6,205 nucleotides of DNA from Pseudomonadota bacterium (GTDB lineage Bacteria; Pseudomonadota; Gammaproteobacteria; Burkholderiales; Gallionellaceae), in assembly GCA_021783855.1 (NCBI GenBank), contig JAJXTL010000158.1, positions 1 through 6,205 on the forward strand, in the 5' to 3' direction. Under the pieces are notes generated by a model. It searched no databases. It saw nothing but the letters and a program-made list of their open reading frames with translations, and had not been told where the DNA came from. Of this stretch, positions 1 through 5,703 are shown piece by piece (the stretch's first letter is position 1; each line of letters begins with the position of its first letter). The translations under genes and the position numbers were made by a program.

Positions 1-28
1 GGGGGGAGAGTCCGCGTAGTATCTGCAT
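1..28 (-). CDS. ribF: Probable start of ribF (riboflavin kinase/FAD synthetase), truncated by window edge
   Basis: Nine codons are visible, reading leftward from an ATG at 28-26: MQILRGLSP, then the window ends. This resembles the N-terminus of bacterial RibF proteins, which open with a short M-x-[VIL]-[ILF]-R-G-[IL] strand before the nucleotidyltransferase core (E. coli begins MKLIRGI). RibF phosphorylates riboflavin to FMN and adenylylates FMN to FAD in the cytoplasm. A good TATAAT box lies nine bases upstream of the ATG, which supports a real gene start. No Shine-Dalgarno sequence fits between the box and the ATG, so the transcript may be leaderless or nearly so. Nine residues are weak evidence; another gene with a similar N-terminus is possible. 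Confidence 0.45.
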
Positions 29-37
29 AGCGGGGCG

Positions 38-43
38 ATTATA
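38..43 (-). promoter_or_regulatory. -10 box (TATAAT) for the leftward gene
   Basis: The minus strand reads GGTATAATCGCC here, a perfect sigma-70 -10 hexamer. No convincing -35 hexamer is found 16-18 bases upstream (the minus strand around 60-67 reads CAAGCCTA), and there is no TG extension. Because the ATG follows after nine bases, transcription from this box would start about three bases before the start codon. Confidence 0.5.
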
Positions 44-350
44 CCGTGAGATGGGACGTTAGGCTTGCCTGACTATCGCGTGAGAGATTGTAAGATGCGT
101 TGAGGTACGAAGCGCACTTGGTCAGCACATCCTGCCCTGATTGCGTTTCGCATCGGCAAGGAACCGCCCATGCGCCGTCATGAGGATATACAAATGAGGG
201 GAAATTTGCATGTGTTTTTGGGTTTTCAGCGCAAACGGGTTAAACTCTTCCGAACCCGCCGCTGCACCTGTGAACCTCTCGGGAGGTTCGCGGTTGGGGT
301 GACACTTTAATCCGGCAATCGAATTCATTCGTTGAATTTTTAAATGGACT
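44..350. other. Gene-free interval upstream of the cNMP-binding gene, with several hairpins
   Basis: No credible coding sequence is seen on either strand; the one long minus-strand frame here (122-448) runs into the cNMP gene and shows no family resemblance. I find no convincing -35/-10 pair for the rightward gene. Three stems can form: CGGGTT 236-241 with AACCCG 253-258; CGAACC 251-256 with GGTTCG 285-290; and GAACCTC 272-278 with GAGGTTC 283-289 around a TCGG loop. They share bases and so are mutually exclusive in part. A fourth, AT-rich stem (AATTCA 322-327 with TGAATT 333-338) runs into five T residues (337-341) just before the gene. Confidence 0.5.
272..289 (+). promoter_or_regulatory. 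Perfect 7-bp hairpin in the leader of the cNMP-binding gene
   Basis: GAACCTC and GAGGTTC pair perfectly around the four-base loop TCGG. The downstream arm (GGTTC, 285-289) can instead pair with GAACC at 252-256, giving an alternative fold. The hairpin lies 61 bases before the start codon. It could be a stabilising 5' structure, a processing site or part of a leader switch. No known riboswitch class is recognised. Confidence 0.35.
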
Positions 351-860
351 ATGCAGAAAACTTCTCTTGATTCACTTGAACCATTAGGTGCCGCGGTGAT
401 TTCGCTGGACGAGATTCGCACCATGCTCGATAGCACGCAGATGTTCAAAGGCTTCGAATGGTCACAGATTGAAGCGCTGTCTGCCTATATTCAGTTGTAT
501 CGCGCAGCCCCGGGAATTGTGCTGTTTCATGAAGGAGATCAGGGTAATTTCATGTGCATCGTGCTGCGCGGTCGTCTTGATATTCTCAAGGAGGATATGC
601 AGCATGAAGATAAAACGGTCGCGACGGTTCATGCGGGTCGCAGCCTGGGCGAAATGGCCATGGTGGACAACGAACCCAGATCGGCGACTGCGGTAGTGAG
701 TGAGACGGCTGTGCTGGCCGTGTTGACGCAACAAAATTTTGTGGAGATCACGCGCGACAAGCCGGCCCTGGCGGTCAAACTGCTGCTCAAAATCGCGCAG
801 TTGATCAGCCAGCGTTTGCGCCACACCAGCGGTATCCTGATTGATTATCTGGACAAGTGA
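351..860 (+). CDS. Stand-alone cyclic nucleotide-binding domain protein
   Basis: A 169-residue cytoplasmic protein made almost entirely of one CRP/cNMP-type beta-roll. The phosphate-binding cassette is at about residues 98-115 (SLGEMAMVDNEPRSATAV). It keeps Gly100-Glu101, which contacts the ribose, and Arg110-Ser111-Ala112, where the Arg holds the cyclic phosphate. These are the residues expected in a domain that binds cAMP, cGMP or a related ligand. The preceding strands (VLFHEGDQGNFMCIVLRGRLDI, read in two parts at 57-68 and 69-78) are typical of the fold. The C-terminus is a helical stretch (about 137-168). No DNA-binding helix-turn-helix, kinase, cyclase or channel segment is present, so it is a sensor or scaffold that must act on a partner. 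The ATG has no recognisable Shine-Dalgarno sequence, but the N-terminal extension reads as normal coding sequence. The partner and the ligand cannot be read from the sequence. Confidence 0.88.
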   Translation: MQKTSLDSLEPLGAAVISLDEIRTMLDSTQMFKGFEWSQIEALSAYIQLYRAAPGIVLFHEGDQGNFMCIVLRGRLDILKEDMQHEDKTVATVHAGRSLGEMAMVDNEPRSATAVVSETAVLAVLTQQNFVEITRDKPALAVKLLLKIAQLISQRLRHTSGILIDYLDK

Positions 861-943
861 GCCACGTTACTGTGAAAGTCGCGAAGCGATTCGTTTGTCC
901 GGCTTCGCCCCTCTCGCTGCGCTCTCCCCTTTGGAATAACCAG

Positions 944-970
944 CGACTTGCCCGCTTGCGGGCTTAGTCG
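944..970. terminator. Hairpin between convergent genes, possible terminator
   Basis: CGACT (944-948) pairs with AGTCG (966-970), and GCCCGC (950-955) with GCGGGC (958-963), forming a strong stem with a small bulge. Flanking bases extend the symmetry imperfectly (AACCA before, TTGG after). It lies 84 bases after the cNMP stop and in the convergent gap before the nuclease stop. No T-run follows in either direction, so it is not a textbook intrinsic terminator. It may instead be part of a degraded intergenic repeat. Confidence 0.3.
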
Positions 971-1007
971 ATTGGCTAGTTGTTTCTCCAGAGGGTTTGG
1001 GTGAGGG

Positions 1008-1059
1008 AACGATCATGGCATGTTTCATTATCAGGGGTGGCTTTCTTGCCATGATCGTT
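1008..1059. repeat. 13-bp perfect inverted repeat overlapping the nuclease stop codon
   Basis: AACGATCATGGCA at 1008-1020 is the exact reverse complement of TGCCATGATCGTT at 1047-1059, with a 26-base loop. The right arm includes two bases of the nuclease TAA stop (1060-1058). No T-run follows on the minus strand, so termination would be weak by itself. It could be a 3'-end stabilising hairpin, a transcription end point for the convergent pair, or the ends of a small decayed element. Confidence 0.55.
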
Positions 1060-1783
1060 AGATGGACAGAAATTCGATGCCTGTGCGTCGTACCAGTTCT
1101 TCGTAGCTGATCGGCTTGCCGACTCTTGCGTCATTCGTGTTATCCAGCCAGTGCGCCCATGCACGGTGCGTGGACGGATCGTAGACCAGCTTGAACAAAT
1201 GCTGCGGCACCCAAACATGGTCAGTGCCGATGGTTTGGGGTGTGCCGTCAAACACGGGGCCGGTAATCACGAACACGTCGCCGGCTGCGCGCATCGCATA
1301 ACGGCGGGTGGCTTTTTCGATGCCGGCCCAGGCGCGGCGGTTATTGACCGGATATTGGGGCACCATGTTCGCCAGCGAGAAACTCTGCGCCATCGCCTCA
1401 TCGGTCGCCATGTCGCCTGCCGGTGCCATGTGACCGCGATCAAACCCGGAGCCGCGATAATCGGCAAGTTCGGCGCGCTCAGCCCTCGGCAATCTTGCGT
1501 CCGCGTAAAATTTATTCGTTCTCTGCTTGTTGCGCGCCTCGATCAACAGTCTGCTGTTGAGGCGTTCGGCGACATAGACCGGTGTGTGGCTCAGACCTGA
1601 GTGCAACACTGCAAACTCGGAAAAACAAAGGGCGCGCGGCTGCAAAGCCTCCTGGTGCCCGATGACAGGCGGGATGCCGTTGGCAAAATCCTCCCTGCAC
1701 ACGCTGAAATCACCGGCAAATGCTGTGCCGAATGCAAAGGAAACGATTGCTAGTGCAAGTTTCAAGTATATGATTATTTTCAT
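1058..1783 (-). CDS. Secreted DNA/RNA non-specific endonuclease (NUC/EndA family)
   Basis: A 241-residue protein of the Serratia-nuclease (beta-beta-alpha metal) superfamily, which cleaves DNA and RNA with Mg2+ without sequence preference. Residues 1-23 form a Sec signal peptide (positively charged start, hydrophobic core, AFA before Gly24), so the enzyme is exported. The catalytic motif DRGHMAPAGD is at 115-124, with His118 as the general base. Asn139 in SLANMVPQ is the expected metal ligand, and the supporting pattern N148, W152, E156 follows. Cys29 and Cys53 are the only cysteines of the mature protein and could form a disulfide in the periplasm. No immunity or inhibitor gene is adjacent, which is normal for exported members. 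It lies 119 bp downstream of the FabMG-like gene on the same strand, with a palindrome in between, so independent expression is possible. No good Shine-Dalgarno sequence precedes the ATG, only AT-rich sequence. Likely roles are nutrient scavenging or breakdown of extracellular DNA. Confidence 0.92.
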   Translation of the reverse strand: MKIIIYLKLALAIVSFAFGTAFAGDFSVCREDFANGIPPVIGHQEALQPRALCFSEFAVLHSGLSHTPVYVAERLNSRLLIEARNKQRTNKFYADARLPRAERAELADYRGSGFDRGHMAPAGDMATDEAMAQSFSLANMVPQYPVNNRRAWAGIEKATRRYAMRAAGDVFVITGPVFDGTPQTIGTDHVWVPQHLFKLVYDPSTHRAWAHWLDNTNDARVGKPISYEELVRRTGIEFLSI

Positions 1784-1821
1784 ATATTAAAATATCTCAG
1801 GTTTGGAATACAGGTTCTCGC

Positions 1822-1885
1822 AGGATGCGCCGAGCTGCGAAGCGCATCGATTGCGATTTATGCGCCTCCTTCGTCGGCATATCCT
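1822..1885. repeat. Large imperfect palindrome of the intergenic-repeat type
   Basis: Two 26-base arms (1822-1847 and 1860-1885) flank a 12-base loop, CGATTGCGATTT. Reading the right arm as its reverse complement, 18 of 26 positions match, including AGGAT, GCCGA and GGCGCAT-like ends (GCGCAT is exact). The terminal AGGAT...ATCCT and the GCGCATC/CGAAG wording resemble dispersed palindromic repeats that I recall from beta- and gammaproteobacterial intergenic regions; copy number cannot be seen in one window. It fills most of the gap between the FabMG-like gene and the nuclease and could end or attenuate read-through from the former. Confidence 0.6.
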
Positions 1886-1902
1886 ACGCTACTGTTGCAA
1901 AG

Positions 1903-3228
1903 TCATTCGTCGTTGGCATGCATCGAATTGAGCTGTTTCGCGATGATGTCGTGATTGAGCCACAGCACGGGTCCCGCCGGATTGGAGGTCTCGTGGAACA
2001 TCAGCGGGCCGGTGCCTTCGAGCACCAGCGCACTCAAAAAGCCTGCAACCAGTTCTGTGCGGTTGACATGCATCTGGGTGATTTCTTCCGAGGTGCCTAT
2101 CATCACCTCTGCCAGCGCTGCCGAGTTGTCCATCGGCCAGGCCGCGAAGTTGCGAAACGCTGCCATGACGCCGCTCTTGTTGTAGTCCTCTATTTTTTGC
2201 AACAGACTCTCGATGGTCACGCCATCCTGAAGCAGGGGGCGACAGGCCTGCCATTGTGTTTCTGCCCAGGTTCCGCCATTTTCTTTTCTGAGCGCTTTGA
2301 GCAGCGGGAATAGCGAGAGTTCTACGCCGGCAAAAATGTCGGACGAGTTGGTGCGTATCTCGGGACAGTTGTAGACCGTGGCTTTGATGTCTTCGGCCCA
2401 TGCGTCAATCGCGACATTTTCCAGACGCATCTTGGCCTGGCCCTGCGTGTAGTTGGTATAGCTCTGCCACTGATATTGCCCGTCGATGAGAATCTCGGTG
2501 CCGTGGTATCCGTAGGCGGTATAGCGCACCTGACCCCCGGTTTTTTCCAGTCTTGCGCGAATTGCAGCACTGCCTTCGATCAGGTACCCAAAGGTATTGG
2601 CAGTGACTTCGTCGAAATTCATCAGAATCAGACGGCCCAGGTCGCTGTCCAGCAGGGCACGGGACGACATGAAGCGCTCGCCGCGCCCCTTGTAGATGCG
2701 GTTGGCTATCGCCAGAAACACCTTGACCTTGGGAATGCCGCCTGCCATGGTATGGGCGAAGAAGGCGTTGGAACCATCCGGTATCAGGCTGTTCAGTTCA
2801 GCCATTACCCGGGCGACTGAATTCTTAAATCGCTGTACACCGACTCCCCGGCATTTTTCGATATGTGTCCAATCCAGTCGGTCCTCCTGCCAGCTTTTGA
2901 GCGTCATGCCGGACAGCAGGTCGGTCGGTGTGGGTTCACCCTGGGGTGCATCCAGATCGAACCCGGCCATCAGCGGCACATTGATGATGCGACCGCCCAG
3001 ATTGGCTTCGGCAATAGCCAGTTCTTCTTCGGTCAGCGCACGCAGCGCGTTGTTTTCATCGCGTCGTCCGACGGTAATGCCGATGATGGTCATGCCGGCC
3101 TTTCTGGCCTCGTTGATCAGACCGTTGGCATAGCCGCGGCCGAACAGTTCGCCGAACAGCACGAAGGTGTCGCCACGGCGAAAAATATTGCTCTGTGGAA
3201 TGTCTCTCAGTGAAACAGGTGAAATCAT
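1903..3228 (-). CDS. Putative FabMG-type enoyl-ACP reductase family protein
   Basis: A 441-residue cytoplasmic protein without signal peptide or membrane segment. Residues 21-56 look like a Rossmann beta-alpha-beta unit: a hydrophobic strand (TFVLFG), a glycine-rich turn (GELFGRGYANG), a helix, then a second strand ending in GRR. The turn suits dinucleotide binding and the Arg pair could favour NADP(H). Later blocks that look conserved are FFAHTMAGGIPKVKVF (156-171) and YTAYGYHG (236-243), rich in Tyr and a candidate active-site region. From memory the whole protein fits the FabMG family of unusual enoyl-ACP reductases, first found in triclosan-resistance metagenomic work, which would make it a last-step enzyme of the fatty-acid elongation cycle. 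This assignment is by recall and not by alignment. The start is supported by GGAG nine bases before the ATG. It lies 61 bp downstream of tldD and is probably transcribed with it. Other oxidoreductase roles remain possible. Confidence 0.62.
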   Translation of the reverse strand: MISPVSLRDIPQSNIFRRGDTFVLFGELFGRGYANGLINEARKAGMTIIGITVGRRDENNALRALTEEELAIAEANLGGRIINVPLMAGFDLDAPQGEPTPTDLLSGMTLKSWQEDRLDWTHIEKCRGVGVQRFKNSVARVMAELNSLIPDGSNAFFAHTMAGGIPKVKVFLAIANRIYKGRGERFMSSRALLDSDLGRLILMNFDEVTANTFGYLIEGSAAIRARLEKTGGQVRYTAYGYHGTEILIDGQYQWQSYTNYTQGQAKMRLENVAIDAWAEDIKATVYNCPEIRTNSSDIFAGVELSLFPLLKALRKENGGTWAETQWQACRPLLQDGVTIESLLQKIEDYNKSGVMAAFRNFAAWPMDNSAALAEVMIGTSEEITQMHVNRTELVAGFLSALVLEGTGPLMFHETSNPAGPVLWLNHDIIAKQLNSMHANDE

Positions 3229-3266
3229 AAAAAACTACTCCGAAATAATTTAAAAAATGAGCTTAA

Positions 3267-3282
3267 ATTTTGCCCGCAAAAT
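3267..3282. terminator. Small palindrome in the AT-rich tldD downstream spacer
   Basis: ATTTTGC and GCAAAAT pair perfectly across two bases, eight bases downstream of the tldD stop in the direction of transcription. A second, AT-only inverted repeat (AATTTAA 3247-3253 with TTAAATT 3263-3269) overlaps it. On the minus strand only two T residues follow directly, then a T-run appears near 3254. This would be a weak or partial terminator, so some read-through into the FabMG-like gene is expected. Confidence 0.3.
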
Positions 3283-3289
3283 CTTTTTC

Positions 3290-4744
3290 TTAAACCGTGC
3301 CGCCCACCGTCAGGCCGTCTATCCTGACGGTCGGTTGCCCGACGCCGACCGGCACGCTCTGGCCTTCCTTGCCGCAAGTGCCGACGCCGGGGTCGAGCGC
3401 CATGTCGTTGCCTATCATCGAGATGCGCGTGAGCACGTCCGGGCCGTTGCCGATCAGCGTTGCACCCTTGACCGGATAGGTGATCTTGCCGTCTTCTATC
3501 ATGTAGGCTTCGGCGGTGGAGAACACGAATTTTCCGCTGGTGATGTCCACCTGGCCGCCGGCAAAATTCACCGCATATAAACCATGCTTTACCGATGCGA
3601 TAATTTCCGCAGGATCCTTGTCTCCGTTCAGCATATAGGTATTGGTCATGCGCGGCAGCGGGATATGCGCATAGGATTCGCGGCGGGCATTGCCGGTCAC
3701 CGGCACGCCCATCAGACGCGCATTCAGGCTGTCCTGCAAATAACCCTTGAGGATGCCGTTCTCGATCAGCGTGGTGCACTGGGTGGGATTGCCTTCGTCG
3801 TCCATCTGCATTGAGCCGCGCCGGTCCGCCAGCGTGCCGTCATCCACGACGGTGACGCCTTCGGAAGCGACGCGCTCGCCGATGCGACCGGCGAATGCCG
3901 AGCTGCCCTTGCGGTTGAAATCGCCTTCCAGCCCGTGGCCGATCGCTTCGTGCAGCAGGATACCCGGCCAGCCGTTGCCCAGCACCACTGTCATGTTGCC
4001 GGCGGGTGCAGGTCTGGCATCCAGATTGACCACCGCCTGATGTACCGCCTGGGCTGCATAACGGCGCAGCATGGCATCATCGAAATAGCCGTAATTGAAG
4101 CGTCCGCCGCCGCCCGCCGAACCTTGTTCGCGGCGCCCGTTGCTTTCGATGATCACGGTAAGCGACAGACGCACCAGCGGGCGGATGTCGGCATTCATCA
4201 GGCCGTCGCTGCGCGCCACCATCACGATTTCGTATTCGCCGGCCAGTCCCGCCATTACCTGCACCACGCGCGGGTCGAGCGCGCGCGCATAACCTTCGAT
4301 GCGTTCCAGCATGGCGACTTTGTCGGCGTCCTTCAGGCTGGCAATCGGGTCGTCGGGCAGATAGATGTCGCGCCGTGAACCTTGATGAATCATCGGTACG
4401 GATTGCGTGCCGCCCGAACTTGCGATGGCGCGCGTGGCATTGGCTGCGCTTTGCAGTGCATTCAGGCTGATGTCGTCGGAATAGGCAAAGGCGGTCTTCT
4501 CGCCGCTCACCGCCCGTACGCCGACACCTTGATCGATGTTGAAACTGCCGGATTTGACGATGCCTTCCTCCAGCGACCAGCTCTCGGCGCGGCTGTACTG
4601 AAAATACAGGTCTGCGTAATCGAGGCGATGCGCCAGCATGCTGTTGAATACCTGCTCGATCTGCAGCGTTTCGATCAGATAGGGCGCAAGCAGAATTTTC
4701 TGTGCGGTGGCGAACAAGGTGTCGGGGGAGGCGGTTGGGGTCAT
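3290..4744 (-). CDS. tldD: Metalloprotease subunit TldD
   Basis: TldD is a 484-residue zinc protease subunit that, with TldE (PmbA), forms a heterodimer known from E. coli to degrade unfolded peptides, mature microcin B17 and process the CcdA antitoxin in the cytoplasm. The HExxxH motif HEAIGHG is at 265-271, with His265, Glu266 and His270 as zinc ligands and catalytic base. The third ligand is Cys457 in the conserved C-terminal block [12 protein letters not shown] (456-467). Other family blocks are YADLYFQY (43-50), [20 protein letters not shown] (71-90) and [17 protein letters not shown] (425-441). Length matches the usual 475-490 residues, and all key residues are present, so it should be active if a TldE partner is encoded elsewhere. 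No tldE is in the window. The ATG lacks a Shine-Dalgarno sequence: the upstream bases are TATTTTAAAAAACC, and a heptamer-repeat hairpin lies just before. It follows the Nit gene by 108 bp. Confidence 0.97.
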   Translation of the reverse strand: MTPTASPDTLFATAQKILLAPYLIETLQIEQVFNSMLAHRLDYADLYFQYSRAESWSLEEGIVKSGSFNIDQGVGVRAVSGEKTAFAYSDDISLNALQSAANATRAIASSGGTQSVPMIHQGSRRDIYLPDDPIASLKDADKVAMLERIEGYARALDPRVVQVMAGLAGEYEIVMVARSDGLMNADIRPLVRLSLTVIIESNGRREQGSAGGGGRFNYGYFDDAMLRRYAAQAVHQAVVNLDARPAPAGNMTVVLGNGWPGILLHEAIGHGLEGDFNRKGSSAFAGRIGERVASEGVTVVDDGTLADRRGSMQMDDEGNPTQCTTLIENGILKGYLQDSLNARLMGVPVTGNARRESYAHIPLPRMTNTYMLNGDKDPAEIIASVKHGLYAVNFAGGQVDITSGKFVFSTAEAYMIEDGKITYPVKGATLIGNGPDVLTRISMIGNDMALDPGVGTCGKEGQSVPVGVGQPTVRIDGLTVGGTV

Positions 4745-4760
4745 GGTTTTTTAAAATAGT

Positions 4761-4854
4761 GAGTGGTAAGTCGTGAGTAGAAAATCGCAAGTGGTGAGTG
4801 GTGAGTGGGAGGCGGGTTTTACTCACCACTTACTACTTGCCACTCCCCGATTTT
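4761..4854. repeat. Heptamer-repeat hairpin between the Nit gene and tldD
   Basis: Seven consecutive 7-base units run from 4761 to 4809: GAGTGGT, AAGTCGT, GAGTAGA, AAATCGC, AAGTGGT, GAGTGGT, GAGTGGG. After a short centre (AGGCGGG, TTTT) four units appear in the opposite orientation (4821-4848: ACTCACC, ACTTACT, ACTTGCC, ACTCCCC). The last part is an imperfect inverted repeat whose outer ends are the exact pair AAAATCG (4781-4787) and CGATTTT (4848-4854). The right end enters the Nit stop codon (TAA, 4855-4853), and the left end lies 16 bases from the tldD ATG. The heptamer design is like the short tandem heptamer repeats described in cyanobacteria, but in a proteobacterial setting. It could also act as a terminator-like or mRNA-stabilising hairpin. 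Confidence 0.8.
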
Positions 4855-5689
4855 AGCAACTATGCAACGTTCGGTGTTCCAGTGCGGGCAGACCGGTGCG
4901 CAGGCTGGCCTGATAGGCCGGGTTGATTTCGGTAATCACCACGCCCGAGCCGCGCGGCAGTCTGTCCAGCACGCGTCCCCATGGGCCGATGATCATGCTG
5001 TTGCCATGTGTTTCGCGTCCGTTGACGTGATATCCGCCCTGGGCTGCGGCGATCACATAGGCCAAATTTTCAATCGCGCGTGCGCGCACCAGTATTTCCC
5101 AGTGCATTTTACCGGTGGTTTCGGTAAATGCGGCAGGCAGTGCGATAATGTTCACGTTTTTCATCGCCCGGAATAATTCAGGGAAGCGCAGATCGTAGCA
5201 TATGGCAAGGCCGATGCGTCCGAACGGGCTGTCTATCACCGTGATTTTGTCACCCGGCTCTATGGTCTGAGCCTCGTCATAGCTCTCATTGCCCATGGAT
5301 AAATTGAACAGGTGTATCTTGTCGTAACGGGCGACCTGCACACCCTGATCGTCGAAAACCAGGCAACTGTTGAGCACCTTGCCCGGTGAGCTGGCGACCA
5401 GCGGGATAGAGCCTCCGATCAACCACACTTTGAAGTGGCGTGCGGCATCGCTCAGGAATGTTTGAATCGGGCCTGCTCCCGGTTGTTCGCGCACCGCCAG
5501 TTTGTCTCTTTCTGTCATGCCCATGATCGCAAAAAATTCCGGCAACACCACCAGTTGCGCACCTTGTTCGGCAGCACGGGCTATCAGGCGGCGTGCCTCG
5601 CTCAGGTTGCCTGACACATTCGGGCCGGATGCCATCTGAATGGCTGCTACCTTGAAGGGTGCGGTGGTGATGCGCGTTGTGGCTGACAT
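4853..5689 (-). CDS. Nit1-like carbon-nitrogen hydrolase (putative deaminated-glutathione amidase)
   Basis: A 278-residue nitrilase-superfamily amidase with the full catalytic triad: Glu51 in VVLPEFFA, Lys124 in YDKIHLFN and Cys164 in LAICYDLRFPELFR. Further family blocks are HWEILVRARAIENLAYVIAAAQ (196-217, described by its end residues) and GNSMIIGPWG (229-238). The pattern is that of the Nit1/YbeM branch, which hydrolyses deaminated glutathione formed by transaminase side reactions, a metabolite-repair task. The related Nit2/YafV omega-amidase is the main alternative, and substrate cannot be fixed by eye. No signal peptide is present, so it is cytoplasmic. The start is well supported: AGGA seven bases before the ATG. 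It begins 14 bp after the yhdP-like stop, so the two genes very likely share a transcript. The stop codon overlaps the end of the heptamer-repeat hairpin. Confidence 0.92.
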   Translation of the reverse strand: MSATTRITTAPFKVAAIQMASGPNVSGNLSEARRLIARAAEQGAQLVVLPEFFAIMGMTERDKLAVREQPGAGPIQTFLSDAARHFKVWLIGGSIPLVASSPGKVLNSCLVFDDQGVQVARYDKIHLFNLSMGNESYDEAQTIEPGDKITVIDSPFGRIGLAICYDLRFPELFRAMKNVNIIALPAAFTETTGKMHWEILVRARAIENLAYVIAAAQGGYHVNGRETHGNSMIIGPWGRVLDRLPRGSGVVITEINPAYQASLRTGLPALEHRTLHSC

Positions 5690-5703
5690 GGCGAGTTCCT
5701 GCG

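Noticed and set aside
65..96. TTGCCT (65-70) and TAAGAT (91-96) as a rightward promoter
   Set aside because: The spacing is 20 bases and both boxes match poorly, so I would not call it a promoter.
122..448. Minus-strand 108-codon open frame across the leader of the cNMP gene
   Set aside because: It overlaps the cNMP gene antisense, has no recognisable domain and no good start signal, and its composition reads as non-coding.
867..1052. Minus-strand 61-codon frame in the convergent gap
   Set aside because: Its residues (basic, Ser/Pro/Lys-rich) are the usual translation of repeat-like intergenic DNA, and it spans the palindromes.
1058..1783. Nuclease as a toxin of an effector–immunity or defence system
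   Set aside because: It has a plain Sec signal peptide, no polymorphic-toxin delivery domain and no adjacent small immunity gene, so ordinary secretion is the simpler reading.
1825..2313. Plus-strand 162-codon frame antisense to the 3' end of the FabMG-like gene
   Set aside because: It begins inside the palindrome and is rich in Cys, His and Arg as expected for an antisense shadow; no family resemblance.
3225..3779. 184-codon minus-strand frame inside tldD
   Set aside because: It is an out-of-frame reading of the conserved TldD C-terminus with Arg/His-rich shadow composition; the TldD frame holds all catalytic residues.
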